This document shows positions 34,982-48,500 of a stretch of DNA of 64,000 nt, piece after piece; within the stretch, counting starts at the first letter, position 1, and each line of letters begins with the position of its first letter. The notes beneath the pieces were generated by a model. That model was given only the letters and a program-made list of their open reading frames with translations, searched no databases and was not told where the DNA came from. This stretch comes from Xiphophorus maculatus (Eukaryota; Chordata; Actinopteri; Cyprinodontiformes; Poeciliidae), in assembly GCF_002775205.1 (NCBI RefSeq), contig NC_036458.1, forward strand, positions 24,454,368-24,518,367, given 5' to 3'. The translations under genes were made by a program, and so were the position numbers.

Positions 34982-36900
34982 TTAAAATAAATTATTAATG
35001 TAATAACAGTGAAAGGAGAAGAATGTAAAACAAATAAAAATCCTCTAAAAATGGAAATTCAGAGTCAGCTCCATAACATTAGAAACCAAGTTACACTTGC
35101 TTTTACGTTCAGTTTATGATTGTGTTTAATTTCCATGTAATCCCTTACCACCTTCACCATCCAGGAGTAATCTCGGTTTGAAACATGTCATGTTGTAACT
35201 GACAGAAGATTGCATTGATAAGCTAAAACTGTTAGCTGAAAATGATTCCTGCCATAAACAATACTGCACAGATATAAAAAGTATTTTTTGTTACATTTGA
35301 TTTATCGTTTGGGAAGGCAGCCTGCAGGTGAACATTGCTGTTTGACATTAAAAATAAAACCACCAGGGTTTTTTAATGCACCAATCCTTATTCATCAGAA
35401 GAAAAGTAAGCCATCACCATGGATACTGACAGATCCATTACTCACCCAGCTGCTGTGTGATTTTCCCTCATGGTGCTCAGATTACAAAAAACAAACTGAT
35501 TAAAGAAATCCTCCAAATGATATTTTTAAAAGGACATATTTTGGTTTTCCTTCTACTGAATATTACCATTTCTGTACTGTATACTAAAATTTCAACTAAT
35601 AGTTTTAATAGTAAGAAGTCATAATAGCATCTAACCTTGTTTGTGGCTGAGAGTTTCTGGTTCAGGAATCCCAGGGTTTTCTATCTGCTTTTTGTAGATG
35701 ATGTGGTTCTGATGAGTCAGAGTCAAACCACCACGATATTCTTATTGTATCACAGTGACCCTGCCAGGATAAGCATGCTGGGTAATGGATGCACAGGCAA
35801 CCAGAGATCTAGAACAGCAAAAAATATTTTTATTGAAACACTCACAAACGCTACAGACAATAAAAAACACACAAGGAACAGTAATGTGTAACATTGTCCA
35901 TAAAAAAATTTCATAGCAAATTAGAATTACTTTGTTAAAATATATTGATTAAATATGTCTTTTTACTCCACAAACAGTAAGCCATGTTGCAGAACACACT
36001 TTGTTCCATAGAAAGCTATTGCATCACCTCTGCTGGACATCTTGGGTTATGAAGCTAAGTGAGCTCAGTACTTTAGAGAGGCAGTATAATGCTGTCAACA
36101 CAAGTAAGCTCACAATAACAGCGATCCACAATCACATACAAGTCTGTAGGGACGATACAACCTGTGCAGTGTGAGCGTGAAGCAGACTGGAGCGTGTTTC
36201 ACAGTAAAATGCTTCTCTCTCTTATGAATATCACAATAAAGTCTTCGGCATAAAATATTTACCCCCAACCTCAAACTCAGAGACAAAAGTTGCAGAAGCT
36301 TTCCAACCAGCTGCCACATTCTGCAGCCATGTTCAGTATCATATCTAACTAGTACCTGACCTGTTTTTGTGTAACGTCACAAACTGAGGGGGAAGATATT
36401 TTCTGCCTTGTGATTCAAAAGTGAAGAGAATAAAGAAACTACAATCCGTTAGACGTTTGTCACAAACAAGATTTTAAGCCTTTTGACAGGAATGAGTTTC
36501 TGGTTATACAGACACAAAAAGTTTTTCCAACACTTCAGAATGCAGAACAGCAGAAAGCAGCACTTTATTATTTAAAGGATAAGGCTGACAGGATTCTGCA
36601 CCTCTCTTATCACAAATTTCTTGAAAAATAAAAACTAAAAAAACATATAAAGTATATGTTCTTAGTTTTTACGTTGTATTGTTTTTTACGTGAGGCGCTC
36701 AGTTTTATTTCTGTTATAAATCTACTTTTATGACTTTCTTTTTAATAACATTACATGAAATTGTATTTTCCCCTTTACAGATTTTTTTTTATGCTTTACT
36801 TTTGGTCACTCTTGTGTTTTTCAGATAATCAAAAACACTGAAATGGTAAAAACGGTAAATGGCCTGTTATTACAGTCATTACAGTCACGCACACACACTC
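34982..36900. other. Intergenic, dus1l to slc16a3, no gene seen
   Basis: AT-rich; short unconnected ORFs at 35637-35891 and 36110-36319 show no recognisable domain. Confidence 0.45.
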
Positions 36901-36961
36901 CCACACTGACGGCAGTGAGCCACGTTGTAGCCACTCAGTCAGAGATAACCTCAGCAAAATC

Positions 36962-37751
36962 AAAATTCACTTAAGAAAAGATGATCTCATTTCTAGTGAT
37001 AATGAAGTTATAAAAACCAACCTGGTTCTAGCTAAAACAGTAATTGGCTCCCTTGTTAACTCATTCCAGTAAAACACAACGAGAGCACAACAGAGAAAAC
37101 AACAAGCACTGGAGAACCTTCCCAGCAGAGGCCAGCCAACCAGAATCACTCCTAGATACCTGAGATGGCTCTTCCAGGAGGTCACAGGACGACCCAGAAG
37201 AGACCTCATAGCCTCTGTTAAGGTCAGAGGACAAGGTTCAACAATAATACAGACTAGACAAAATGGCCTCCATGGTAGAGTTCCAAGGAAAACACTGGTG
37301 AGTGATGATCTCCAAAATGTCTGTGGACTGAAGAGACAAGGTGGAATTTTTCGGTGGATGTTTTCCTCTTACATCTGGGCTCAGAAAAACAACATACTGA
37401 CAGCCAAACATGATGGTGGGACAGTCTGACCTGGTTTGCTTATTCAAGATCTGAACGACTTGCTATAATTAGTAAAATAATGAAAACCATAAACAAGAAT
37501 TTCTGACAATCATATTGCGACATCAAGAATATGATGTCACACACACACAAAAAAAAAGAAACGAAAAAACAGTTTTGGAATGAGCAATTTTTGTGTATGG
37601 ATGGTAGTGACTGCAACTAAAACTCCAGTTTGTTTTTACTCAGGTCATCTTTGATACTAAAAAAATGGTTACTAATGGAAAACATTTGAGTTTAACTATA
37701 AGAGAAAAATAGCAAAATATGTAAAGAGGTAAATACTTTTTCATGGCACTG
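36962..37751 (+). mobile_element. Tc1/mariner 3' portion with decayed transposase
   Basis: The plus strand encodes scrambled Tc1 transposase, including CCAGTAAAACACAACGAGAG-type DNA-binding-domain and GTTAAGGTCAGAGGACAAGG blocks, then ACAAAATGGCCTCCATGGTAGAG and CAAACATGATGGTGGGACAG. It ends with the inverted terminus AATACTTTTTCATGGCACTG at 37732-37751. The reading frame is broken repeatedly and the 5' terminus was not found. Confidence 0.7.
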
Positions 37752-38243
37752 AATAGAATTGTTATTTTAGTTTTTACTAAACGTGGAGCATTAGGTTGTT
37801 TTGACCTGCATCCAAAAAAGACAAATGACAATTCCTCCTGAAGTTCAGAACTGGTGATCTCTGTAACACGCTGTTTAAACTGTGGAGCAGAGCAAGACAT
37901 TATATTCAGCTTAGGTCTTTCTTTTTAAATATTACGTTTGTTCTTCTATGATCTGACTCTAAACTTAGGTAGGATGATTTGCTAGCCTTTCATTCTATTC
38001 CCACTTTTATTGAAAATGAATTCCCTTCCACTTCATCAAAGACTAATTATTGAATTAGTAAGCACCACGTAAAGGACCACAAACAAATAGTCTAATTAGA
38101 AAGTCATCTGGTCCAGAGCAGCACTGAGGATGTACTTGATTTAAAATGTAAGGAGCCGGCAGGTTTAGAGGCTCACCAGAGGACAGCAGTGGCAGCCTGA
38201 CTGGAATGATAATATGGCAGGAAACTGCCAGAATGTCTGGCAG

Positions 38244-38268
38244 TCAGACAGACAGACAGACAGACAGG
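38244..38268. repeat. (CAGA)n microsatellite
   Basis: About six CAGA units. Confidence 0.85.
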
Positions 38269-38632
38269 ATGCCATGTAGTCAGACTAAACAACATCACTA
38301 GGAATGTGATGGGGGTCTCATGCAGGGTTTGAAAGAGGTCAGGTATTCTAGGTTCTGACTAGCTGGAATGCTAGGCCCCCATTGTTAGCCTAGCCTTTCA
38401 CACACACTCTGGTTGCAACAGTGTGTGTAGTTGGCCCCATATGTTAGGCAATGGCTTGATACAGTCACCCAGCCTGAAACATGATGAAAATGCACGATTG
38501 AGTCCAATACAATCTTTGTCTGGTGACCTTACTGTCTGATGACATCACTCATGGCCTCCAGTGCCTGGTCTGAATGAGCCACATCGTAATTGTGTCAAAT
38601 TCCATTCAAATCAAACTGCTCCATATTGCTGC

Positions 38633-39182
38633 TTAAAGCTGCAGTATGTACCTGACAGAAATATGTTTTTGACATATTTGTTAAAAGTGTCAATATGTTG
38701 AGGCTGTTCAATATGAGACAGACAATCTGTGAAAAGATCAATCTCCTCCACTTCCTGAGCTACTTTTGTCATCTGAAAAAATGCACTCAATGCAATCAAC
38801 CAATCAGAGCCAGAGGAGGGGCTTAGCGCTGTCAATCAACCGTATGAATGCACTGCTAAATGTGCTAATGGTGGAGAAACAATTTATCGTTCTAAGAAAA
38901 TCATTTATCTGCCATCATTGGTGGCCATGCTAAATAGCCTTAGCATTCATGGCAGGCTCCGTTGTGGGGAACCAGCTGTGACTGACAGCACTGAGACCCT
39001 CCTCCTGACTCTGATTGGTCGTTTCTGACAAGGCAGGTTCATAGAGGGAAGGCAGAGGAGCTGGACATTTTTCGCACATTATCTGTCTCATCCCATACTG
39101 TCACCACATGACAGTTTTATAAAATATGTTTTTTTTTTTTTTTTTTTACATATTTGTTAAAAGTTACATATTGCAACTTTAC
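38633..39182. mobile_element. TTAAAGCTGCA MITE, copy 1, downstream of slc16a3
   Basis: Starts TTAAAGCTGCAGTATGTACC and ends with an inverted relative, AGTTACATATTGCAACTTTA. The interior is shared with 42043-42477: CAACCAATCAGAGCCAG, GCTTAGCGCTGTCAATCAAC and GCACTGCTAAATGTGCTAATG. It has no coding capacity. Confidence 0.75.
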
Positions 39183-39565
39183 TGTGTTTCTTTTTCGGGG
39201 AGTTTACATTCATATATACTAATCATTTGTTATGTCATAGAATGCAGAATTTTGACAAAATTATCCCTTAATTTAATCTGCTGGTGGCGACATCCATAAA
39301 AAATAACTTGAACATTTGTTATAAACTATATACACACGGCAGCACTGCGGCTCAGTTTTCCCATTCGGCAAACTTTAAAACACTGAGTGGAAAGACGAAG
39401 CCGACACAGCTGTCCATGCCAACAATCATTTGGATGGTAGCGGAGTCACAGCTGCTTCGGTGACAGACATAAACACATCGCTCACTCAAACATTGAATTA
39501 TGGCCAAAGCTTAGGGTTGGATATGCTGCTAACTAGTACGTTTCACCTGCACCCTCCGTCTCTAC

Positions 39566-42500
39566 CTAAAGACAGGTTTCAGGACAAGCAGCCATGTCAC
39601 CATTAGCCTGCGGCTCCTTTAAGAACCTCTCCACCTCCTGTGAGTCCACTGCTACACTCTTTGGTCGGACATTGTCGTTATTCTTGATCTCATTGATCAC
39701 CTTCTTCTGCACCTTCTTCTCTGTCATTTGCTGCCCCTCTGCCCTGCTGCTGCGGCGACTGGTCTTATCATCTGCCAGTGTGACCGTCTCACCCGGACAG
39801 ACTGCCGGTTCACGGGGTTTATTTTTGATAAATAAGAAGTTGCAAGTAGCCAGAACCACTCCCGAGAGCACCACCTCACATCCTGCCAGCAGGAAGACGT
39901 ACATGTAGCTCTTGGTAGCGTCCAGAAGTCGCCCTGTGACAAAAAAAAGAACATAAAAAACAATGACAAGAAGAAATGTGAAGGTGCGCTACCATCGAGA
40001 TGGGGTTTGAGTTTATCATAAAAAATTTTTTTATTTTATTCATTTACAGTTCAAAATGATCATGTCACATGTTAATAAACATAAGTTTTGAATGAAAAGG
40101 AGTTTGAAAATCTTAGTCTACCCCTTCTCTTCAAAGTCACTTTACTACACCATGTCCCGCGGTTGCTCAAAGGTCACCCTACACCCTTTACCTGAACAAT
40201 ATTTTTCTTCCAACAGTTTGAGTTGCTCAACAATCTGTTTCCAAATCAGCAAGCTCTGAGGCGTTGGTCATCTCTGCTCTCCCTTTAGTTCCTCCTCTCC
40301 CTAAACTTTCACCGATTACCTCCAACTCAACATCAGTGATCTTCGATAGCAGCTACACATTTTACATCATCTCAAGTTCATCATCAAAATCACATATATA
40401 ACCTCTTTAGCTTCTGATTTAGCATTCATTTATAATATCATGATAACCATAACTTATTAGTTACACTTATCATAACCAAAGTTACAGTTGTTCATTCTTA
40501 CAAGTTTCTATTAATATAAGTATTTTGTTTTGGGTCTCATTCGATTACTCAACGTGTTTAGACTTCATTCTGTAAAACTTTCATGCATTGAAATAAGGAA
40601 TAGTCTCAACTACAACACACTCTCTGCCTGACTATGATTTATTATGATTAAATACAGAAAGAAATGGAAATAAAGCAAAGATTGCATGAGACAACACATA
40701 AAATACAACCTCACTGATTTTATTGAAGTTTGATTCATTTTAAATGTCACTTCATGTATTGTTACTGTTAAGCTAACAATACATGTCAGCATGGAACTTA
40801 TGGGATGACCTCGGGTTATCTTGACATATGTTATGATTATTATATTTTTCTGTTTTCTTCTTAATCATTTTATTTTGTCGTTGACATTTTATTTGTTCAA
40901 AAGAAATAAAGAATAAAGATTTCAAATCGTCCAATGTCCTGAAAGATTTGTCCAACTTTTAAAAATTTTTAACTCAAAAAACAAGGACGGCCTCTGCATG
41001 ACTGCCCCATCGCCCCGGCAACTGGGCTTAGCAAGTAGTTTAGGGGAAACCCTGTTCTAAAAAAACTTGCTTGCTTAGGCAAATATTAGAAATAACTGAC
41101 TGACCTGCACTTGGTGGTCCCACCAACACAGCAATAGCTTCCACCAGGAGGACAAGGCCAATTGCACTGGAGAATTTTTCAGTGCCAACTATTGCCATCA
41201 GCACCTCAAACTGCAGCGCGCCCACCATGCCGTAGGAGACCCCGAAGAAAATGCAGAAAACTACCAGAGATGCATAGTCGTTGGACTGGAAGAAATGTAA
41301 AAAAAAAAAAAAATCAGCTTACAGATCCTAAACTCTCTACATCAGTGAGCAGAAACTGTTCATTAGTAGTTCATGACCATCAAGTCTTCACCCACCTGTG
41401 AGCCAACCAGGTCAGCAGTCCCATTAAAGACCATTGCAAAGCTGAACAAATAGACACACCGAGGTCGCATCCATTTCAGTCCGGCAATCACACCGCAGGT
41501 TGGTCGAGCAAAAATATCGATGAAACCCAGGATGGTGAGCAGCAGGGCAGACTTGGTGTCCTCGTTCCCCAGCTCCTTGGCGTAACTCACAACAAACACA
41601 GGCGGCACAAACAAGCCCAGCACCATGATGGATGCTGCTACGGTGTAGATGACAAACCCCCTGTCTTTGAATACAGAGAAGTCCAGCAGCTTCTTTTTCT
41701 TCTTCTTTTCTTTCTTCTTGTCCTCCTGGTCGTGTTGCTGTTCCGCAGGCTTGGGATTCGGTAGGGGCTTCATGAGGGCCCCACACACACAGCAGTTCAA
41801 CAGAAGCCCACCGAGAATGAGGAAGCCTCCCCTCCATCCGTAATGGTCCTGAAGAAACTGACCGAGAGGCGAGAGGCCGCAGAGGAACACGGGGCTCCCA
41901 GCAGCAGAAAGCCCATTGGCCAGAGGACGCTTCCGGTTGAAGTACCGATTGAGCATGATGAGAGATGGCTGGAAGTTCAGAGCTAATCCCAGACCTTCAG
42001 CAAAGACGAGGACAAGAAATGTTTACGTGAAAAGGCAGAAATTTAAAGCTGCATCATGCAACTTTTACAAAAGTCTGCTTTTTACATATTTGTCTGTCAC
42101 ATGACAGCTGCTGGCTACTATTGACATCTGAAGAAATGCACCGCTCCCGGTCAAAAACAACCAATCAGAGCCAGGTGAAGGTGCTTAGCGCTGTCAATCA
42201 ACATCACGTATGCACTGCTAAATGTGCTAATGGTGCAGAATTCACCATTGCTTGCAGTGATTGTGAGTAGTGTGTACACAAGGGTGATTGACAGCACTTA
42301 GACCCTCCCCCTGGCTCTGATTGGTTGTTTCTGATGGAGCTCTGTATTTGTGCAGATGGCAGCAGGACCATAGGGAGAAGGCAGAGGAGCTCGATTTTTT
42401 TTCAGACTCATATTATACTGTCACCACACAGTGATAGTTACAAATATCTTTGTAAATGTTACACACTGCAGCTTTAAGATGCAACACTAGAATAATTTTA

Positions 42501-45500
42501 TATTTTTATGAAAACAAGACTTTTTAGAATCCATCTCATTCCTTTGCTTATATGCGCTATTGGACTATATCTAGACATATAGTCAGTTGCATAAAGGAAA
42601 ACAATGGATTCAAAAGTTTGTGCTTTAATGCAAATTTAGTCCGATTTAATTTAAAAGTCTTTATAAAATTACCTTCAATATCTGTCAATTAGTCATTTGA
42701 AAGATGCCAAGGACGGATTTTCAGCTTCACTGAAAAATGTGTATAAGAAAAAAGAAAACAAAAAAACAGTGAAACCTGTGATGACTCCAGTAGAGAGGTA
42801 GATGTGGACGATGCTGGTGGAGAAGGAAGCCAAGATCATTCCCAGGGAGGCGAAGAGGCCTCCCACCATCATCACAGGGCGGCAGCCGAAGCGGTTGACC
42901 ATCACGCTGCACAGTGGACCTGCACAGAGCAGAGCACAGACACTGTCTGGACACTCAAATACTATCAGCTGCTCCATTTAGGTACAATTCAGTATTTTGT
43001 CCTAAATATTTCACTCAATAATTTAAGAATAACGTTGCATTAATCTGGCAAAATAATAAATAAAAATGTCATAGTAAAAAGTACTTTATAGCTATGTAGG
43101 CCTGTCGCGATAAACGGTAAATCAATTAATCGTACGATAAATTAAGATTATCGATGTCATTCTAATTATCGGCATTATCGTCTCTTCCGGCCTTTTTCTC
43201 TTTCAGCTAATGACACCGAATGAAAAAAGGCTCAACTCCAGTGCTCTCCACTGACCCTCCCTTCCTCAGTTTACTTAGTGTAATGCCCAGCGCACACGAG
43301 CTGTCAGCCGATTTTCAAAACCTGACAGATCACACATTAGCCGACAGACATCCTAGGTATAACGGTTCGATCGGGTTCGTTCCTGCCGTGTGGTGTCCAA
43401 CAATGGGCACAAAATAATGGCTACAAGTCCAGTTAACTAATTTTAAAATCAGGCATTAATCAATACTTTACTACAATCTACCTGCAATGCATGTGGCTAG
43501 TGTCAGTCCTGACCGAATGAAAATCATTGATCATTGAGCAAAATTTGCTATCGTGACAGGCCTACCCAGCCCCATGATTTCCCCTCAGTTACCTCATTAG
43601 GTTGGATATTTATTGGCTTGGCTAAGTCTGTGTTTTGATTTCATAAAGTATAAATGGGGCTTAGCTAACATGGAAATTAATCATTAATAACGTAGTGATT
43701 CCTTTAAGGTACTGTATGTGTGAAACGTAAAACAGAAGGAGCTTATAAAGTCAAGCACTTCTGCGTGCTGAGAACAATTATCTCTTTAATTTGTCAAAAT
43801 TTGGCTCTTAAACTGGTGAAATGCTGATTCTTTGATGGGACTTTCCAAAATGTAAGTACAGATGCTGCTGCTGCTCTGACTGTGGTGCAATTCATATCCT
43901 GGCCATTAGGGGTCGCGGCCGTTTTGTGAGCAATGTTTTGTTTTGGGTGTAGCAGTGTAAATCGGCAGTAGCCATGTTTGGAGGCATTTTATGTAGTTTC
44001 TACAAGTGTGTGTCCATAATACAATATATTTTGTGTTTTAGAAAGATAATTTGTGTACTTTGTAACTCTGAACATTTTTTGTTTTCTCACTTTGTAAAAG
44101 CTATGGTTAAACTAAGCTAAGTTTTCGGTTAAACTAGTGATTTTTATCATGTTGCTATCGTTTACTTTAATTAACATTACAAGTAACTGAAACACAAGAC
44201 TGGAGTAATGGGAAGAATGTTACCCAATATGGCTTAGGCCTAGTAAAGCCTTTTGGGTCTAGAAGACAAGAATGTGACTAATATGTTATGTAGCCTGCTA
44301 ATATGATGTATACTTTGGATTGTAATTTGTATTATGTTTGTTTACTTTGTTTTGTAGAACCACACACACACTCAAACCCTCCTAAATCTACCAAAATTTA
44401 CCTAAATCTGCCAATTAAAGAACCAGACAATGTTCTGTCCTTGTCACTTTGGTAATTAAATTTCAATGACAATTTTATTTATTCTTAATAGGAAATGTTA
44501 AGCACAAAGTATTTTTCTTATAATTTTAATTTCATCGTGAGCAGAGTTATAGACATCTATAGACATTTTTGACTCAAACTCATGTATTTGTTTTATTGTA
44601 GAACATTTATGATTTTTTTTCTAGCAAGTTTTGGACTTTTCAAATTCAGAGATTTTGAAAAGTCATGTTTTGTTTTCTTGCATCCTGCATCCAGGCACTG
44701 TGACATTTTGATTCACCTTAGTTTCTTCTCTTATTTTGAAAAACTGAAGGCATGTGGAGACAGATTTGTTAGCACACCTGGTGAAGACGTGTAAAAAGTC
44801 ATTTTATGTGTTGGAATCAATCAGTCGTTTATTGCAGCAGCAACGTCTCACTCTGCACTTCAAAACCTTCTTACCAAGTATTTTTGTTTAGGTTCTAGTA
44901 CAAATTTCTTAGTTTTATCTTATTTCAAGTGCACCAACTTACAAGTAACAGAGGCGGGTCCTGACTCGGAGGCAGGTCCTGACTTGGAGCCCGGTACTGG
45001 CTCAAAGCCCGGTCCTGACTCTGAGACAGGTCCTGACTCTGAGACAGGTCCTGACTCGGAGCCCGGTACTGGCTCAAAGCCCGGTCCTGACTCGGAGCCC
45101 AGTCCTGACTCTGATACAGCTCCTAACTCTGAGACAGGTCCCGACTCTGAGGCAGGTCCCGACTCTGAGACAGGTCCCGACTCGGAGCCCGGTCCTGACT
45201 CGGAGGCAGGTCCTGACTCAAAGCCCGGTCCTGACTCGGAGCCCGGTCCCGACTCGGAGGCAGGCCCCGACTCTGAGACAGGTCCCGACTCTGAGGCAGG
45301 TCCTGACTCTGAGACAGGTCCTGACTCTGAGACAGGTCCTGACTCTGAGACAGGTCCTGACTCTGAGACAGGTCCTGACTCTGAGGCAGGTCCTGACTCT
45401 GAGACAGGTCCTGACTCTATCTTCTAACAGGTATAGGGCAAGTGTCAATGGGACCGCTACATCCAACCAGTTACTCAGCAAATCCACCACTTTAACCCAG

Positions 45501-48500
45501 AAGAGTTTGACCATTTTGTAGTCCAATATTCAGTGTAAAACTTTTCATCTGCTCCCCTGCAGGAATCCGCTGCTAATGAACTGTAGATGTTCGCTCGGTT
45601 CGGTTTGATCGCAGTCATGAGGTCATATTTATATATTTTTCTGTATATTTTACAAAGTGCTTCTCTGCCACCTAGTCATCCAGGCGAAGTCGTGAAAATG
45701 TATATTTTCTCATGGTGACTCACTAGTCTCAACACCACGCAGGCGCACAGCAGATCGGACAGCGACACCAATCGAGTCTATCAACGTCAGCTCAGGTCCT
45801 GGGAGTAGATCTAATTTTTAATACAGATTTTATAGTTAGAGGAACTTAAAACAAAAATTCTTTTACTACCTGGTCTTAATTTGAGATAATTTAATTTACT
45901 GCCTTTTACCCAGAAACCCTGTTACATGAGGCAAGAAGCTTCTGACTCACTGTAACAGTTTATAAACCATTGACCTACTTTAACACGCCTGATTAGCGCA
46001 CCATTCTGTCCTAACATGCAACAAATTTAATGCTGGCGGAAACACGAGCTAAAATGAAACAAAACCAAAATAAAAAAAAGAAACAAAGGAGTAAAGCGAT
46101 GTTGGGGAGGTCGGGGGATCTGTAAATGAAGTTTTTTATCCCCCTCGCCCCCTCTTATTATTTTCCTGTAAATACCTCCCCCCAACCCCCGTCCAACAGT
46201 CATTCCCCCCCCCCCCCCCCCCCCCAATCGTCCCCTGGTGGTCAAACCCAAAATTACAGATGTCTAGGCCTGTCGCGATGAACGATAAATCAATTAATCG
46301 TACAATAAATTAAAACGATCGACGTCATTCTAATTATCGGCATTATCGTCTCTTCCGACCTTTTTCTCTTTCAGCTAATGACACTGAATGAAAAAAGGCT
46401 CAACTCCAGTGCTCTCCACTGACCCTCCTTCCTCATTTCCTCAGTGTAAATCCCAGTGCACACTACACGGCTCATTTTCAAAACCTGACAGATCACACAT
46501 TAGCCGACAGAAATCCTAGATATAACGGTTCGATCGGGTTCGTTCCTGCGGTGTGGTGTCCAACAATGGGAACAAAATAATGGCTACAAGTCCAGTGAAC
46601 TAATTTTAAAACCAGGTATTAATCAATGCTTTACTACAGTCTACCTGCAATGCATGTGGCTAGTGTCAGCGTAAAGTCCTGACTGAATGAAAATCATTAG
46701 AACCTGTTTACGTCACGAAGAACAGCTGAAAAGTTACCGGGTTTATCAACTGCGGTAGCAATTTTGCTCCAACTCCTCCCCTTGTCATTTCTATATTCTT
46801 TGCATGTTGAATAAACATTAATGTTGTTTCCACGAATCATCTCCATGTCCGCTGGACTTCGTGTTGCTCCGCGTCAGCTGTTTGGGATTCCCCGATGTAA
46901 TTTCCCCTCAGAAAACACAGAGGAGAATCCGCGCTTTCTGATTGGCTACCTGTCACATTCAACAGGCTGCGTTAAGATCCCAGTCGGGAAAACCCCTGAT
47001 TTGGATCGGAGCGGCAACGATGATCTACCGTAACACACCACACAATCTTAGAAAGACCAACGTGCTAAGATTGTTGTAAGGGGAAAAATAGGATCAAAAA
47101 ATCATGTAGTGTGAATTATTGCATCAGGTAGTCGATGTGCCCATCTTCTCTATTTAAATCTAATTATTACTGAAGGGCAACATAATATACAGACTTCATA
47201 ATCTGCCCTCTTTTAGTTGAATGCAGTATTTATTTACACTTTGGCTTTATGTTGTTTAGTTTTTTTTTTTTTTACATTTTTTGTTAATGGAGACTGAGAA
47301 TCCATTTTATTTTTGTTTTTGGTTCTTTTGTTTATTTTGTTTATCAGTTCCAGTGTTTAGTGTTCTTTTGAAAATAAAGTGTATCTATCTTTGGCAAGAA
47401 ATCGCATGCGTTATTACATCATTTTCAGTGTAAAAAGGTCTTCAAACAATATTATCGTTTATCGCAATAATTTTTGAGACAATTAATCGTTCTGCAAAAT
47501 TTGCTATCGTGACAGGCCTATAGTTATGTTAGTCTTTTATTAAATTTGGAGAAAAAAAACTTTGGACTTAAGTAAAATAAATAGAGATGTGATACATCTC
47601 TATCCATGTTGAACAATTCACCAAATTCTACCAGCTTTAGAGACAGAGAGGTAGGGTTTCTGAACTAAACATTTTATTTCAAACTTCAGTATTCCTATGA
47701 ATGACAAGGAAATAAATGTAAGTTATCTAGATGTCTGTGACCATGACATACTTACTTTACACACAACTGAAATAGCTTTAAGTAGGTTAGTTTGCTGTCA
47801 ATTTATTGGGCTTTCTTTCGCACCATCACATGTGTAGCATTAGCTTGAAATGTCTTCTTATGGTCAAGTAACATGTTTGGGTGAGTGGTACATTCAGAAG
47901 CTCGGCCCTATCCCCAGATTTATGGTCAATCGTTGCCAGGGTAACAACTCAAGCCGCGTGGCCATCTGCTACAAGAAAACCAATATATACTGTATATGGA
48001 GGCTTGTTGCATGGATAGTGGTTCCCAAAGATATGATAACCACTGTGTGGTGTGGAACACTGAGCTGAGTTTTTGAATAATCTCCAGAACTTACAGTTCA
48101 TGCAAAATTCTTCAAATTACTCAAACACCAGTGGTCTTTACCATGACTGTTACAGGACAGACATTTTAGACAAAAACGGATAAACTTCAACAACTCACCA
48201 AATTTCACCAAGATTTACACATAGAATTTCATTCAATTTCTATAGAGCCAGTCACAAGAAATGTCACTCTAAAGCACTTTACCAGACATGCAGGTCTAAC
48301 TGCTGTGAACAAAAACGGATAGTGATGATGTGTAGGGTCTGAAAGGTGTATTGTGTGCACAGGAGCTTCATATTCATGAGCAAAACATCAGTTATTACAG
48401 TTACTGGTGTTCCCCTCCTGTTTCAATGTCATACAGCAGCACACCTCTGCTTCTGGAAGGAACGCTGCATCTCCCCAAACTACATTCTGCTATCATCAAT

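Noticed and set aside
39594-39969. Plus- and minus-strand ORFs over the last slc16a3 exon
   Set aside because: Only the frame ending PETCL continues the transporter reading frame across the splice junction.
41424-41843. Alternative-frame ORFs over slc16a3 exon 3
   Set aside because: The in-frame product matches MCT4 across the whole exon; the others are shadows.
44950-45425. CRISPR-like array
   Set aside because: Units are contiguous without spacers and the context is a vertebrate intron.
44984-45526. 147-residue and 102-residue repeat ORFs on opposite strands
   Set aside because: They are a product of an 18-bp array with constant spacing; no start codon, splice link or known domain supports either.
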